The position numbers were made by a program, and so were the translations under genes. A DNA stretch of 64,000 nucleotides from Hyphomonadaceae bacterium (GTDB taxonomy: Bacteria > Pseudomonadota > Alphaproteobacteria > Caulobacterales > Aquidulcibacteraceae), in NCBI GenBank assembly GCA_016791445.1, contig JAEUMP010000016.1, positions 124,001 to 188,000 of the forward strand, written 5' to 3'. The notes under the pieces were generated by a model. The model was not told where the DNA came from. It did no database searches and worked only from the letters and a program-made list of their open reading frames with translations. Positions 1-8,928 of the stretch are shown in pieces (the first letter of the stretch is position 1; every line of letters begins with the position of its first letter).

Positions 1-594
1 CAGCACGGCGTATCCCGCCTTGGCGAGCGTGGCGAAGGGCGGCGCGATGATATCGGCGCCGTGCAGCGTTTCCGCCGCCCATTGCTGGATCGGCGTACGA
101 CAGCGACCGGGTGTCCAGGCGGGCCGGTCGACATCGCGATAGCGACCGGCGAGCGCGGCGCGGTTGCCGCAGAAGTTCGTCGCAATCACCACCGGCAGCG
201 GCGCCTTCGCCTGGCGCGGCATGATCATCAGCGCGTGGAACCGGATCGGACCTGCCCGCAGCGGGACGTCGAGCGTCCATTCCTCGATCACCGCAATACC
301 CTTGAACGCGGCGTCATCGATCACGCGCCGGCTGGTCAGGATCGGCGACACCGTCTCGGGCTGGGCGCCATAAATCAGGCGCTCGAACGCGCCGCGCAGG
401 ATCGGCGCGCGCCGGGAAAGCCACTCGTCCGCCGAGGTCACAGGCGCATCGCTGCCGAACGCGCCCAGCACATCGGGCATCTCCGGCGGCGCCTTCGGGT
501 GGGCGGGCGCCGCGCGCAAGCTGAATTGCACGCCCCACAGGACGATCCCGAGAGCGACAACGACATACAGAATGCGCTTCAGGCCGGGGCGCAC
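1..594 (-). CDS. Alpha/beta-hydrolase-fold esterase, N-terminal 198 residues (runs off left edge)
   Basis: The reading frame is open from a GTG at 594 down to base 1, so only the N-terminal part is present. The GTG has an AGGGGAGA ribosome-binding site about 8 nt upstream. Residues 7-26 form a hydrophobic signal or anchor helix, so the enzyme is probably exported or membrane-tethered. Around residues 134-144 the segment PVVIATNFCGN resembles the strand and oxyanion region of glucuronoyl-esterase or acetyl-xylan-esterase-like hydrolases. The catalytic Ser and His would lie beyond the window. Family assignment is inference from this motif only; substrate unknown. Confidence 0.6.
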   Translation of the reverse strand, partial: MRPGLKRILYVVVALGIVLWGVQFSLRAAPAHPKAPPEMPDVLGAFGSDAPVTSADEWLSRRAPILRGAFERLIYGAQPETVSPILTSRRVIDDAAFKGIAVIEEWTLDVPLRAGPIRFHALMIMPRQAKAPLPVVIATNFCGNRAALAGRYRDVDRPAWTPGRCRTPIQQWAAETLHGADIIAPPFATLAKAGYAVL

Positions 595-673
595 GCGTTC
601 AGTCTCCCCTGTTCGGCGCTGCAAGTGTCACATGAGTACGATGAACACAGGGCAAAGGTTGCCCCGTCGCGGA

Positions 674-1537
674 TCACTTTGGCTTGCGCGGCCGGATCAG
701 GCCCTCCTGGGCGACGCTGGCCACCAGCGTGCCGTCCTGCAGATAGATGGCGCCGCGATTGAAGCCGCGCGCGCCGGATGCGGACGGGCTGTCCTGATCG
801 TAGAGGTGCCATTCATGCGCGCGTGAAGGCCGGTGAAACCAGATGATGTGATCGAGACTCGCCATCATCACACCGGAGAGCCACGACACGCCATGCGGAC
901 GCGCGCAGGTGTCGAGCAGGCTCATGTCCGTCGCGTATGCAAGCATGCACTGGTTGATGGCGACGCCATCGCCCACGTCTTCCGCCGCGCGGAACCACAC
1001 CTGCTGGTGCGCCGGCATCTTCTTCGGCTTGATCGGGTTGTTCGGATCGACGCGGCGCACTTCGATGGCCCGGTCGCGGGCCATGGATTCAGCGAATGCG
1101 GCGGGCATCGTGGCGGCGAACGGCGCAAAGCGCTCGCGGTCGGTCTGCACGGTTTCCGGCGCCGGCGCAGCGGGCAAGGGATCGCTGTGCTCGAAGCCTT
1201 CCTCGTGCACCTGGAAAGACGCCGCGAGGTTGAAGATCTGCTCGCCGTGCTGGATCGCGATCACGCGCCGCGTGGTGAAGGAGCGCCCGTCCCGCGAGCG
1301 CTCGACCTCGTAGAGCACCGGCGCCTTGGGATCGCCCGGGCGGATGAAATAGCTCTGCAGGGAATGGCAGGTGCGCCCCTCCACGGTGCGGTAGGCGGCC
1401 ATCAGCGCCTGCGCGATGACCTGCCCCCCATAGATGCGGTCGCGGTTCATCTCGTCCTGCGGGGTCTGGCCCCGGAAGAGGTTCACCTCGATGGGCTCGA
1501 GGGACAGCGTGTCGATGAGGGTCTGGATGGCGGTCAT
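674..1537 (-). CDS. tesB: Acyl-CoA thioesterase II
   Basis: Hydrolyses acyl-CoA to free fatty acid and CoA in the cytoplasm. The 287-residue length is typical of TesB, which is a tandem hot-dog protein. Visible family signatures are RIYGGQVIAQAL near residue 35 and SLQSYFIRPGDPKAPVLYEV near residue 60 in the first hot-dog. The second hot-dog has ATDMSLL near residue 204 and VASVAQEGLIR near residue 275. The Asp and Gln in these two stretches match the catalytic Asp and Gln known for E. coli TesB. It stands alone, convergent with the truncated esterase and divergent from the helicase gene at 1613. Confidence 0.93.
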   Translation of the reverse strand: MTAIQTLIDTLSLEPIEVNLFRGQTPQDEMNRDRIYGGQVIAQALMAAYRTVEGRTCHSLQSYFIRPGDPKAPVLYEVERSRDGRSFTTRRVIAIQHGEQIFNLAASFQVHEEGFEHSDPLPAAPAPETVQTDRERFAPFAATMPAAFAESMARDRAIEVRRVDPNNPIKPKKMPAHQQVWFRAAEDVGDGVAINQCMLAYATDMSLLDTCARPHGVSWLSGVMMASLDHIIWFHRPSRAHEWHLYDQDSPSASGARGFNRGAIYLQDGTLVASVAQEGLIRPRKPK

Positions 1538-1612
1538 GGCCGTGGGTTAGGCGCTTGGCCGCGTTGCGGCAAGGTTGGGCATTTCGGCGCGAACACCTTT
1601 AGAACACCGACA

Positions 1613-2902
1613 ATGAGTCTCCCGATCGACCCCGCCGCAGAAGCGGCCCGCGCCGCCCTCGACGACCGCGAACCCGTGGTGTTCCTCACCGGGCGCGCCG
1701 GCACGGGCAAGAGCCACTTCATCCGCACGCTCCTGAAGGAAGACCAGCACCGCCCGCAGGTGGTGCTCGCGCCGACGGGTCTCGCGGCGATGAACATCGG
1801 CGGCCAGACGGTGCACTCCTTCTTCGGCCTGCCGCCGCGCCTGCTGCTGGGGTTCAAGGAAAAGCCGAACTGGTTCTTCACGCAGAACGTGCGGCGGCTC
1901 TCGCGCATCGTCGTCGATGAAATCTCGATGCTGCGCGCCGACACGCTCGACGCCATGGACGCGCACCTGCGCGCCGCGCGCAAGAGCGTGAAGCCGTTCG
2001 GCGGCGTGCAGATGCTGCTCGTCGGGGACTTCTACCAGCTGCCGCCGGTGGTGCGCGGCGACGAAGGGCGGATGATGGAAGAAGCGGGCTACGCCTCCCC
2101 CTTCGCCTTCTCCGCGCATGTGCTGCGCGATGCGCCGGTGTCGGCGTTCGAATTGACAGCCATGCGCCGGCAGAACGACGCGCACTTCATCGCGCTGCTG
2201 CAATCCATCCGCGACAATTCCAATGTGCGCGAGGCGGTGAACGAACTGAACGACGCCTGCTGCGGGGCGCCGCCGCTGCCGGTGAGGCCCGTGCTGCTGT
2301 GCGCGACGAACGCTGTAGCCGATGCGTACAATCTGCGCGGTCTCGAAAGCCTGCCGGGCGCCGCGAAAGTGTTCGAGGGCGGCTTCAAGGGCGATCTGCC
2401 GAAGACGGGAATCCCCAACGACCGCCTGCCCGCGCCGATGACGCTGGCGCTGAAGCCCGGCGCGCGCGTGATCTTCACGCAGAACGACCCCGGCGGGCGC
2501 TGGGTGAACGGCACGCTGGGCGAGGTCGTCGCCATCGAGGAGGAAACCGTGCGCGTCGCCATCGACGGCGACGACGAAGTGGACGTGCCGCGCTCCACCT
2601 GGCCGCAGACGCGCTGGCAGTGGGACGAAAAAGCCCAGGAAATGAACATGAAGGAGGAGTGGCGCTATGTGCAGTTTCCGCTCGCACCGGCATGGGCGAT
2701 CACGATCCACAAGGCGCAGGGCATGACTTTGGATGCGGTCGAGGTCGATCTCGGACGCGGCGCGTTCGCGGCGGGACAGACTTATGTGGCGCTGTCGCGC
2801 GCGCGGAGCATGGCGGGGCTGCGGCTGACGCGTCCGCTGAAGCCCAGCGATGTCCAGGTGGATGAGGCGATTGCGGAGGGGCTGGCGCGGTGGGTGGGGT
2901 GA
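1613..2902 (+). CDS. PIF1/RecD-like AAA helicase
   Basis: A 429-residue superfamily 1B-type ATP-dependent DNA helicase. Walker A is GRAGTGKSH near residue 25 and Walker B is IVVDEISML near residue 100. Close to the C-terminus WAITIHKAQGMTLD and YVALSRARSMAGLRLTRP are the classic UvrD_C_2 helicase motifs V and VI. The start was set at the ATG at 1613 because the protein aligns with PIF1-like family members from there. The upstream open frame is antisense to tesB and is not coding. Likely involved in DNA unwinding during repair or recombination; the exact role is not inferable. No strong ribosome-binding site precedes the ATG. Confidence 0.85.
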   Translation: MSLPIDPAAEAARAALDDREPVVFLTGRAGTGKSHFIRTLLKEDQHRPQVVLAPTGLAAMNIGGQTVHSFFGLPPRLLLGFKEKPNWFFTQNVRRLSRIVVDEISMLRADTLDAMDAHLRAARKSVKPFGGVQMLLVGDFYQLPPVVRGDEGRMMEEAGYASPFAFSAHVLRDAPVSAFELTAMRRQNDAHFIALLQSIRDNSNVREAVNELNDACCGAPPLPVRPVLLCATNAVADAYNLRGLESLPGAAKVFEGGFKGDLPKTGIPNDRLPAPMTLALKPGARVIFTQNDPGGRWVNGTLGEVVAIEEETVRVAIDGDDEVDVPRSTWPQTRWQWDEKAQEMNMKEEWRYVQFPLAPAWAITIHKAQGMTLDAVEVDLGRGAFAAGQTYVALSRARSMAGLRLTRPLKPSDVQVDEAIAEGLARWVG

Positions 2903-2920
2903 GACCCGAGTTCAACCGCC

Positions 2921-3187
2921 CTATTGCTTCCCAGTTCGCTTCAGCAGACGTGTCGCAACCAACCCATGTTGATGATTGATCGCCAGTCGCCCAAGTGTCG
3001 TAATGCTCCACCCCGCATCCGTTTTGTGGATGTACCCCTTGAGGTTTAGCTGATCGACAGCGCGCTGAACCACTACGGGAGCGCCATCGAACGATCCAAC
3101 TGTTCGCCCGTCCGCGAATACCTCAAGTAGCAAGGAGCGCTCCTTGGACTTGAGACGGTGGTTAAATTTGGGCCTGTTGACGTGCAT
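2921..3187 (-). CDS. Hypothetical 88-residue basic protein, winged-helix-like
   Basis: A small protein of unrecognised family. The start ATG at 3187 has AGGAG 8 nt upstream; an alternative in-frame start lies at 3217. The sequence is rich in Arg, Lys and His at both ends. A central stretch (VVVQRAVDQLNLKGYIHKTD then GWSITTLGRLAI) looks like the recognition helix and wing of a small winged-helix domain. That is inference. The coding DNA is visibly less GC-rich than its neighbours, and a perfect DnaA box lies about 50 nt upstream of the start. It may be a recently acquired orphan. Confidence 0.6.
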   Translation of the reverse strand: MHVNRPKFNHRLKSKERSLLLEVFADGRTVGSFDGAPVVVQRAVDQLNLKGYIHKTDAGWSITTLGRLAINHQHGLVATRLLKRTGKQ

Positions 3188-3238
3188 TGGGCGTGCTCCT
3201 GCCCCCCCAAGAAACACACTGAAATCATGAGTCGTGGT

Positions 3239-3247
3239 TTATCCACA
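3239..3247 (+). promoter_or_regulatory. Perfect DnaA box TTATCCACA
   Basis: The nonamer TTATCCACA matches the consensus DnaA box exactly. It lies in the upstream region of the minus-strand gene starting at 3187 and before a palindromic repeat. In Caulobacter-type bacteria DnaA also acts as a transcription factor, so a regulatory role is possible. Function here is inference. Confidence 0.4.
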
Positions 3248-3254
3248 AACGAAC

Positions 3255-3280
3255 CCTTCTCCCCCGCGAGGGGGAGAAGG
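3255..3280. repeat. Intergenic palindrome CCTTCTCCCCC / GGGGGAGAAGG
   Basis: A perfect 11-bp inverted repeat with a 4-base GCGA loop lies just before the methyltransferase gene. The CTCCCCC/GGGGGAG core resembles the outer hairpin of the repeats at 7299-7353 and 27758-27815. It may be a degenerate relative of that dispersed family. Confidence 0.5.
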
Positions 3281-3326
3281 AGGGCGCCGGTTTGTCATCG
3301 CAGCCCATCTCCGCTATCGCCCCGCC

Positions 3327-4079
3327 ATGCCTTCTTCCCCCTCCCTCCTCGACCGTATCGCCCACGCGCTGGGCAAATCGGGCCGTCGCGCCCGGTATCG
3401 CGCGCTCAAGGCGAGCCTCGCCGCGAAGGACAAGCAAGAGGTCTTTTCCGAAATCTACGAGCACAATCTCTGGAGCGACGTGGAAAGCCGGTCCGGCGCG
3501 GGCTCGACGATGGCCTACACGGCGGGCATCCGCGCAGCGCTGGAGAAGCTCCTGGCCGCGCGCAACGTGCAGGTGTTCCTCGATGCGCCGTGCGGGGACT
3601 TCCACTGGATGCAGGCGGTGAAGACGCCGCCCGGCATGCGCTACATCGGCGGCGACATCGTGCCCGCGCTGGTCGCCGCGACGAAGGCGAGGCACGGCGA
3701 CGAGACGCACGCCTTCATCGAACTCGACATCACGCAGGGGCCGCTGCCGAAGGCGGATCTGTGGATGTGCCGCGACTGCTTCTTCCACCTCTCCTACGCC
3801 GACATCGCCCGCGCGCTGCAGCAGTTCGCAAAAGCGGACATCCCGCTCTTTCTCGTGACGACGCACATCGATCCGAAGGACGGCAAGTTCGCCAACCGCG
3901 ACATCAACACCGGCGACGCGCGCCCCATCGATCTCCTCGCCGCACCCTTCAACTTCCCCGACCCCGTGGAGCGCTTCGACGACTGGGTGGCGCCCTTCGC
4001 GCCGCGGGAAATGGGCCTGTGGACGCGCGAGCAGGTGCTGCCGGTCGCGGAGCGGATGGCGAAGGCCTTTCTCGCCTGA
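3327..4079 (+). CDS. Class I SAM-dependent methyltransferase
   Basis: A 250-residue protein whose motif I is VFLDAPCGDFHWM near residue 82. It is followed by YIGGDIVPALV (motif II-like acidic residue after a beta strand) and ADLWMCRDCFFHLSY (motif IV region). These are the order and spacing of a Rossmann-fold S-adenosylmethionine methyltransferase. The ATG at 3327 was chosen because the upstream in-frame extension is encoded by the intergenic palindrome at 3255-3280. The substrate cannot be told. It is followed by dut 20 nt downstream on the same strand, so the two may be cotranscribed. Confidence 0.75.
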   Translation: MPSSPSLLDRIAHALGKSGRRARYRALKASLAAKDKQEVFSEIYEHNLWSDVESRSGAGSTMAYTAGIRAALEKLLAARNVQVFLDAPCGDFHWMQAVKTPPGMRYIGGDIVPALVAATKARHGDETHAFIELDITQGPLPKADLWMCRDCFFHLSYADIARALQQFAKADIPLFLVTTHIDPKDGKFANRDINTGDARPIDLLAAPFNFPDPVERFDDWVAPFAPREMGLWTREQVLPVAERMAKAFLA

Positions 4080-4099
4080 GAATCGCGTAAAGCGGCGTC

Positions 4100-4555
4100 A
4101 TGACCCTCACGATCAAAGTCCGCCGCCTGCCGCACAATGCGGACCTGCCGCTGCCCGCCTACGAGACCGAACAGTCCGCCGGCATGGACCTCCGCGCCGC
4201 CGTCGCCGAGGACGCGCCCGTGACCCTGTCGCCCGGCGCGCGCGCGCTCGTCCCCACCGGGCTCGCGATCGCGTTGCCGCCCGGATACGAGGCGCAGGTG
4301 CGGCCACGGTCCGGTCTGGCGCTCAAGCACGGCATTACCTGCCTCAACTCGCCAGGCACGGTGGACGCGGACTATCGCGGCGAGCTCGCCGTCATCCTGA
4401 TCAATCTCGGACAGGAACCGTTCGTCATCAAACGCGGCGAACGCATCGCGCAGATGGTCATCGCGCCGGTGACGCAAGGATCGTTCGTTGAAGTTGAGGC
4501 GCTCGACGAGACCGCGCGCGGCGCGGGCGGTTTCGGCTCGACAGGAAAATCCTGA
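4100..4555 (+). CDS. dut: dUTP diphosphatase (dUTPase)
   Basis: Hydrolyses dUTP to dUMP and diphosphate, keeping uracil out of DNA and supplying dUMP for thymidylate synthesis. The 151-residue length fits the trimeric dUTPase family. All five conserved motifs are visible: AGMDLRA (1), VRPRSGLA (2), [13 protein letters not shown] (3, with the catalytic Asp and the base-stacking Tyr), GERIAQMVI (4) and the mobile C-terminal arm [10 protein letters not shown] (5). In many alphaproteobacteria dut lies next to coaBC; here coaBC is about 38 kb away. The stop codon abuts the stop of the convergent membrane gene. Confidence 0.97.
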   Translation: MTLTIKVRRLPHNADLPLPAYETEQSAGMDLRAAVAEDAPVTLSPGARALVPTGLAIALPPGYEAQVRPRSGLALKHGITCLNSPGTVDADYRGELAVILINLGQEPFVIKRGERIAQMVIAPVTQGSFVEVEALDETARGAGGFGSTGKS

Positions 4556-5083
4556 TCAGGCGGCGAAACGGTCGAAGAATCCTGCAACGAGCGCTGCGCC
4601 GAAGGGCGCCGCGAGAAGCAGCGCCTGAAGCGCAAAGTTGATGGCGTGGGCAAACCAACGCCCAAACCCGATGGCAAGCACGACGAGCGCTGCGGCGAAC
4701 GTCGCCGCGAGCGGTGCGAGTTGCGCGTTGATCGACGGCATGAACGCCGCTGCGACCGCGCCCATGGCGCTGAGATGAACGACAACGACGAGCGCGATCG
4801 CGGCCCAGTGCAGGTCACGCAGCCCGGACCGCGCGAGACAAAGCGCGCCGATGACCAACGCCAACGCGACGACCGGAACAAGCACGAGGTGCACACCGGC
4901 GGCGACCATGGCGAACACGAAGCCCAAGCCGGCCCCCACGCACGCATAGCCGAACAGGAGCGCGAGGCGGTCCTGCAGCTTGACGTCGCCGTCGAGCACC
5001 GGCGCGCGCGCGAACCGGTTGGGGGCGACGTCGATCAGGGGCGGCCTGAACTGAGGGGAAAGAAGTTCGCCGTCGAACGCCAT
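4556..5083 (-). CDS. Hypothetical multi-pass membrane protein (175 aa)
   Basis: No family recognised. After about 40 polar residues (MAFDGELLSPQFRPPLIDVA onward) there are roughly five hydrophobic helices, so it is an inner-membrane protein. The start ATG at 5083 follows GGGAGG with about 9 nt spacing. An in-frame ATG at 5137 has no such site. Its stop codon directly abuts the dut stop codon with no intervening base, a tight convergent arrangement. Confidence 0.7.
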   Translation of the reverse strand: MAFDGELLSPQFRPPLIDVAPNRFARAPVLDGDVKLQDRLALLFGYACVGAGLGFVFAMVAAGVHLVLVPVVALALVIGALCLARSGLRDLHWAAIALVVVVHLSAMGAVAAAFMPSINAQLAPLAATFAAALVVLAIGFGRWFAHAINFALQALLLAAPFGAALVAGFFDRFAA

Positions 5084-5241
5084 GGAGCCGGTCCTCCCAT
5101 CCGCCCGGGGCATCAGTCGAGCGGTCGTAGAGGTCAACGCCGCTGCGCCGGACCGGTTTCATGGCGGCACGAACTTTGTCGCGCCGCGTGCTGGCGCCAC
5201 ATGCTAGAGGTCACGCCGGGCCAACGGCCGTTGAGGGTTCC

Positions 5242-7200
5242 ATGCGTCGCGTCCTGATCGTCATTGTCGCCATCCTCGCCCTGCTCGCGGCGGGCATCGT
5301 CTCGTTCTTCGTGTTCTTTCCCAAAGACCTCGCCGTCGCCGAGATGAAGAAGCAGGTACAGGCGGCGACCGGACGGACATTGGAGATTGCGGGGGCCGTC
5401 GACCTCACGCTCTGGCCGGCGCTCGGCATTTCGGCGGCGGACGTGACGCTGTCCAACCCTGCGGGCTTCGACGGCGCACCGCTTCTCGCCTCGAAGAAGA
5501 TCGTATTCGCCGTTGCGCCGCTGCCGCTCCTGAAGGGCGATATCGAAGTCCATCGCCTCATTCTCGATTCGCCCGCCTTCACGCTCCTCGCGAAGAAGGA
5601 TGGCGCGGCGAACTGGGTGTTCCCTGAACAGCCCGCCGCGCAAAGCGCACCGCAGAAACTGAAGTCGCTCAGTATCGAGGACATGCGCATCATCGACGGC
5701 ACGCTCACCTTCATTGGTGCAGACGGCGTGCCGCTGGAAGCGACTGACATCGACGCGGTCGTGGCCGTCACTTCCCTCGAAGAGCCCGCGCAGATCGATG
5801 GGTCGTGCACCTATCGCGGTCAGCAGGTGAACATCGGCGCCACTGTCGCGAACCCGCGCGCCACCTTCGAAAAGGGCGAAACGCCGCTGCGGCTGACGCT
5901 CAACGCGCCGGCATTGAGGGCGACGCTCGTCGGCGCAATGGACACCGCGACCGGCGCCATCACCGGCAAGCTCGAATCAAGTGGCGCCAGTGCGCGCGGC
6001 CTGATGGCGTGGCTGGGGTCGCCGCTTCCGCCGGGGCCGGGGTTCGGCGCGTTCGATGTGAAGTCGGACCTCGCGGTTCTTGAGTCCCGCTACACCTTCT
6101 CGAAGGGCGCCTACAAACTCGACTCCGTCGCCGCGACGGGGGACCTCACCGTCGATGTCGCGGAGAATGGCCGCCTCGCCGTGTCCGGCGGACTCGCCAT
6201 CCCGACGCTCGACACCAATCTCTACCTTCCCGCCCCGCCCGCCGCCGCCGCCGGCGCACCCGGCGGGGTCAACACCGCCGCCGCGTGGGACGCCACGCCG
6301 ATGGACCTCGCGGGCCTGCGCGCGATGGACGCCGACCTCTCATTGTCGGTGAGCGACCTGCGGTTCCAGAAGATGCAGTTCACGGGCGCGCAACTTGCGC
6401 TGCGTCTCACGAACGGCGTGGCGGATGCGTGGCTGCAACGCGTGACGCTCTATGGCGGAACGGGCACGGCGCGGCTCGTCGTCGACGGCAGCGGCGCCGC
6501 CGCGAAGCTGCAGAGCCAGATTGACGTTTCGGGCATCGAGGCGCTGCCGCTGCTCTCCGCCGCCATCGGCTTCGACAAGATCGAGGGCAAGGGCCGCCTC
6601 AAGGCGCAATTCGCGGGACAGGGACGTTCGCAGGCGGAAATCATGCGCACGCTCGGCGGGGCAGCGTCGTTCGCTTTCAACGACGGCGCATGGCGCGGCG
6701 TGAACCTCGCACAGGTTGCGCGCACGGTGCAGGCGACCATCTCCGGCGCAGCAGTGGGCGAAGCGGCCAAGACTGACTTCGCGGAACTCGCCGCAACCTT
6801 CAGGGTGCAGGACGGCGCCGCCGTCACTGACGATCTGCGACTGCTCAATCCCTTCGTCCGCCTCGACGGCGCCGGGATGATCGACATCGGCGCGCAGACC
6901 ATCAACATGCGACTGAGCCCCCGCGCCGTGCGTTCCATCGAAGGTCAAGGCGGGACGGCGAGTGCGCAGGGTATCGGCGTGCCCTTCAAGGCCACGGGCC
7001 CTTGGTCGAAGCCCGCTTTCGCGCCCGATCTCGGCAATGTCGTGCAGAGCGAAGTGCAGCGCGCGCTGGAACGCAACAATCTGGGCGCGCTTGGCGGCCT
7101 CATCAGCGGCCAGCAGAAAACCGCGACGCCGGCGACGGAAGATCCCGCCGCGACACCCGCCCCGTTAAACCCGCTGGATCTGCTGCGCAGGAAGAAGTGA
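5242..7200 (+). CDS. AsmA-family outer-membrane assembly or lipid-transport-like protein
   Basis: A 652-residue protein with an N-terminal membrane anchor (residues 1-25, MRRVLIVIVAILALLAAGIV). A large periplasmic beta-rich region of the AsmA type follows. Typical family features are LEIAGAVDLTLWPALGISAADV near residue 50 and, in the C-terminal AsmA_2 part, MDLAGLRAMDADLSLSV then LRLTNGVADAWL. AsmA proteins are related to chorein-type bridging proteins that affect outer-membrane lipid and protein assembly. The start is set at 5242, where a GAGGG site precedes the ATG. The upstream extension to 5161 lacks family similarity. Single-gene unit. Confidence 0.85.
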   Translation: MRRVLIVIVAILALLAAGIVSFFVFFPKDLAVAEMKKQVQAATGRTLEIAGAVDLTLWPALGISAADVTLSNPAGFDGAPLLASKKIVFAVAPLPLLKGDIEVHRLILDSPAFTLLAKKDGAANWVFPEQPAAQSAPQKLKSLSIEDMRIIDGTLTFIGADGVPLEATDIDAVVAVTSLEEPAQIDGSCTYRGQQVNIGATVANPRATFEKGETPLRLTLNAPALRATLVGAMDTATGAITGKLESSGASARGLMAWLGSPLPPGPGFGAFDVKSDLAVLESRYTFSKGAYKLDSVAATGDLTVDVAENGRLAVSGGLAIPTLDTNLYLPAPPAAAAGAPGGVNTAAAWDATPMDLAGLRAMDADLSLSVSDLRFQKMQFTGAQLALRLTNGVADAWLQRVTLYGGTGTARLVVDGSGAAAKLQSQIDVSGIEALPLLSAAIGFDKIEGKGRLKAQFAGQGRSQAEIMRTLGGAASFAFNDGAWRGVNLAQVARTVQATISGAAVGEAAKTDFAELAATFRVQDGAAVTDDLRLLNPFVRLDGAGMIDIGAQTINMRLSPRAVRSIEGQGGTASAQGIGVPFKATGPWSKPAFAPDLGNVVQSEVQRALERNNLGALGGLISGQQKTATPATEDPAATPAPLNPLDLLRRKK

Positions 7201-7298
7201 GCCACTCTTCCGCCCGCGGGAGAGGGGCAGCCCGAGTTAAGCGAGAAGCAGGGCGAGGGCCCGGCCGCTCAGAATGAGTCTCGTTCGGCGCCACTGCG

Positions 7299-7353
7299 CC
7301 CTCACCCAGATCGCTTCGCGATCGTCCCTCCCCCGCTCAGGCGCGGGGGAGGG
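7299..7353. repeat. Two-hairpin intergenic repeat, copy A
   Basis: Layout: CCCTCACCC, then a short hairpin GATCGC-TTC-GCGATC (7309-7323), then GTCCCTCCCCCGC and its inverted partner GCGGGGGAGGG (7343-7353). A second copy with the same outer parts but a different inner hairpin is at 27758-27815. It fills the gap between the AsmA gene and cysK together with a degenerate GC-rich stretch (7205-7298). Confidence 0.7.
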
Positions 7354-7453
7354 TACAACCGGCAAGCCCGTCTGAACCCACCATTCAGGCGGAGGCGTTT
7401 CGCCCGGGTCTCTTCCGGCCTATCTTCCGGTCACGAGATACCAAGGAGTTCCC

Positions 7454-8434
7454 ATGTCCACCCCAAACAACAATGGCGGGGGCGACCGCCGGATCGGCCA
7501 CGGGCTGATCTACGACAACATCACCGAGACCATCGGCAACACGCCCCTCGTGCGGCTCAACAAGCTGGCCAAGGCGCACGGCGTGAACGCCGAGATCATC
7601 GGCAAGCTCGAATTCTTCAACCCGATCGCCTCTGTGAAGGACCGCATCGGCGTGTCGCTGATCGAGGACCTCGAAGCGCAAGGCAAGGTCGGCCCCGGTA
7701 CGGTGCTGATCGAACCGACGAGCGGCAACACCGGCATTGCGCTCGCGTTCGTCGCGGCGCAGCGCGGCTATCGCCTGATCCTCGTGATGCCGGAGACGAT
7801 GTCGATCGAGCGCCGCAAGATGCTGGCGCTGCTCGGTGCGGAACTGGTGTTGACGCCCGGCCCCGAGGGCATGCGCGGCGCGGTGGCGAAGGCGAAGGAA
7901 CTGGTGGACTCGACGCCGAACTCGGTGATGCCGCAGCAATTCGCCAACCCCGCCAACCCCGCGATCCACAAACGCACGACGGCGGAAGAGATCTGGGCCG
8001 ACACCGGCGGCAAGCTCGACTTCTTCGTCTCCGGCGTCGGCACCGGCGGCACCATCACCGGCGTCGGCCAGGTGCTGAAGCCGCGCCTGCCCAACCTGAA
8101 GATCGTCGCGGTCGAGCCGGAGGCGTCCCCCGTCCTTTCGGGCGGCGCGCCGGGTCCGCACAAGATTCAGGGCATCGGCGCGGGTTTCGTGCCGGACATT
8201 CTGGACCGCAGCGTCATCGACGAAGTGGTGCAGGTGTCGAACGACGAGAGCTTTGCGGTCTCGCGCGAAGTCGCGCGTCTGGAGGGCCTTCCGGGCGGCA
8301 TCTCCACAGGCGCAGCGCTCTCGGCGGCGATCAAGATCGGTAAGCGCCCGGAGAATGCGGGGAAACGCATCGTCGCGATCATTCCGAGCTTCGCGGAGCG
8401 CTACCTTTCTACGGCGCTGTTCGAGGGGCTGTAG
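7454..8434 (+). CDS. cysK: Cysteine synthase A (O-acetylserine sulfhydrylase)
   Basis: A PLP-dependent enzyme that makes cysteine from O-acetylserine and sulfide in the cytoplasm. The 326-residue protein has [10 protein letters not shown] near residue 30, the PLP-binding lysine in [10 protein letters not shown] near residue 62, the substrate loop [10 protein letters not shown] near residue 92 and the phosphate-binding glycine loop [11 protein letters not shown] near residue 195. The start ATG follows CAAGGAGTTCCC. An N-terminal extension of about 15 polar, glycine-rich residues precedes the conserved part. Cystathionine beta-synthase-like relatives share the fold, but length and motifs favour CysK. 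Confidence 0.95.
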   Translation: MSTPNNNGGGDRRIGHGLIYDNITETIGNTPLVRLNKLAKAHGVNAEIIGKLEFFNPIASVKDRIGVSLIEDLEAQGKVGPGTVLIEPTSGNTGIALAFVAAQRGYRLILVMPETMSIERRKMLALLGAELVLTPGPEGMRGAVAKAKELVDSTPNSVMPQQFANPANPAIHKRTTAEEIWADTGGKLDFFVSGVGTGGTITGVGQVLKPRLPNLKIVAVEPEASPVLSGGAPGPHKIQGIGAGFVPDILDRSVIDEVVQVSNDESFAVSREVARLEGLPGGISTGAALSAAIKIGKRPENAGKRIVAIIPSFAERYLSTALFEGL

Positions 8435-8511
8435 CGCGCTTCCTCCGGGCGGGCGGGCGGAGGCAGGCGGCCCCTTGATCCGGCGATGGTCATACGGCTA
8501 GCGATGCAACG

Positions 8512-8910
8512 GTGGGACACCTCGTCGAACTCGCATGCTACTTTGACCGCGAAGAGGTCGTCGTTGCGCAGGCCTCGCTGGACTCAGCGGGCGTGCTCTC
8601 CTTCGTTTTCGGGTTCGACTTTCTGGGCGTTCAGCCGGACCTGCGCGGCGCGATAGGCTATCGTTTGTGGTGCCTCGAAGCGGATCGAGAGGCAGCGCGG
8701 GATTTGCTGCAGTGGCGCCCGGACGAGTGGGCTCCGGCCATCGCGAACACGCGTTTCTCAAGCGCGCCGTTCGCGAACTCAGCACTGCTGATCTTGCTCG
8801 GGTTCCTGCCCGGATTCCTCCTGAGGGGGCGTCGATCGGGGGAAGTCCCGTTCGGACCCGCCCTCGCGACGCTCGTCATGCTCGGCGTGCTTTTGATGTT
8901 TGGCGTTTGA
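8512..8910 (+). CDS. DUF2007-type putative signal-transducing protein with C-terminal membrane helices
   Basis: A 132-residue protein starting at GTG (no in-frame ATG nearby). The N-terminal half (VELACYFDREEVVVAQASLD, then AGVLSFVFGFD, then YRLWCLEADREAARDLL) matches the pattern of DUF2007 domains, a PII-like small fold of unknown function. The C-terminal part holds two short hydrophobic helices separated by a basic turn. It sits between cysK and the MoeB-like gene in a same-strand run. Confidence 0.6.
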   Translation: MGHLVELACYFDREEVVVAQASLDSAGVLSFVFGFDFLGVQPDLRGAIGYRLWCLEADREAARDLLQWRPDEWAPAIANTRFSSAPFANSALLILLGFLPGFLLRGRRSGEVPFGPALATLVMLGVLLMFGV

Positions 8911-8928
8911 GCGTACGGCTGCTTTCTC

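Noticed and set aside
3239-3247. A replication origin, because of a perfect DnaA box
   Set aside because: The boxes are single and isolated, without an AT-rich unwinding element or other clustered boxes, and no dnaA, parAB or hemE gene is near.
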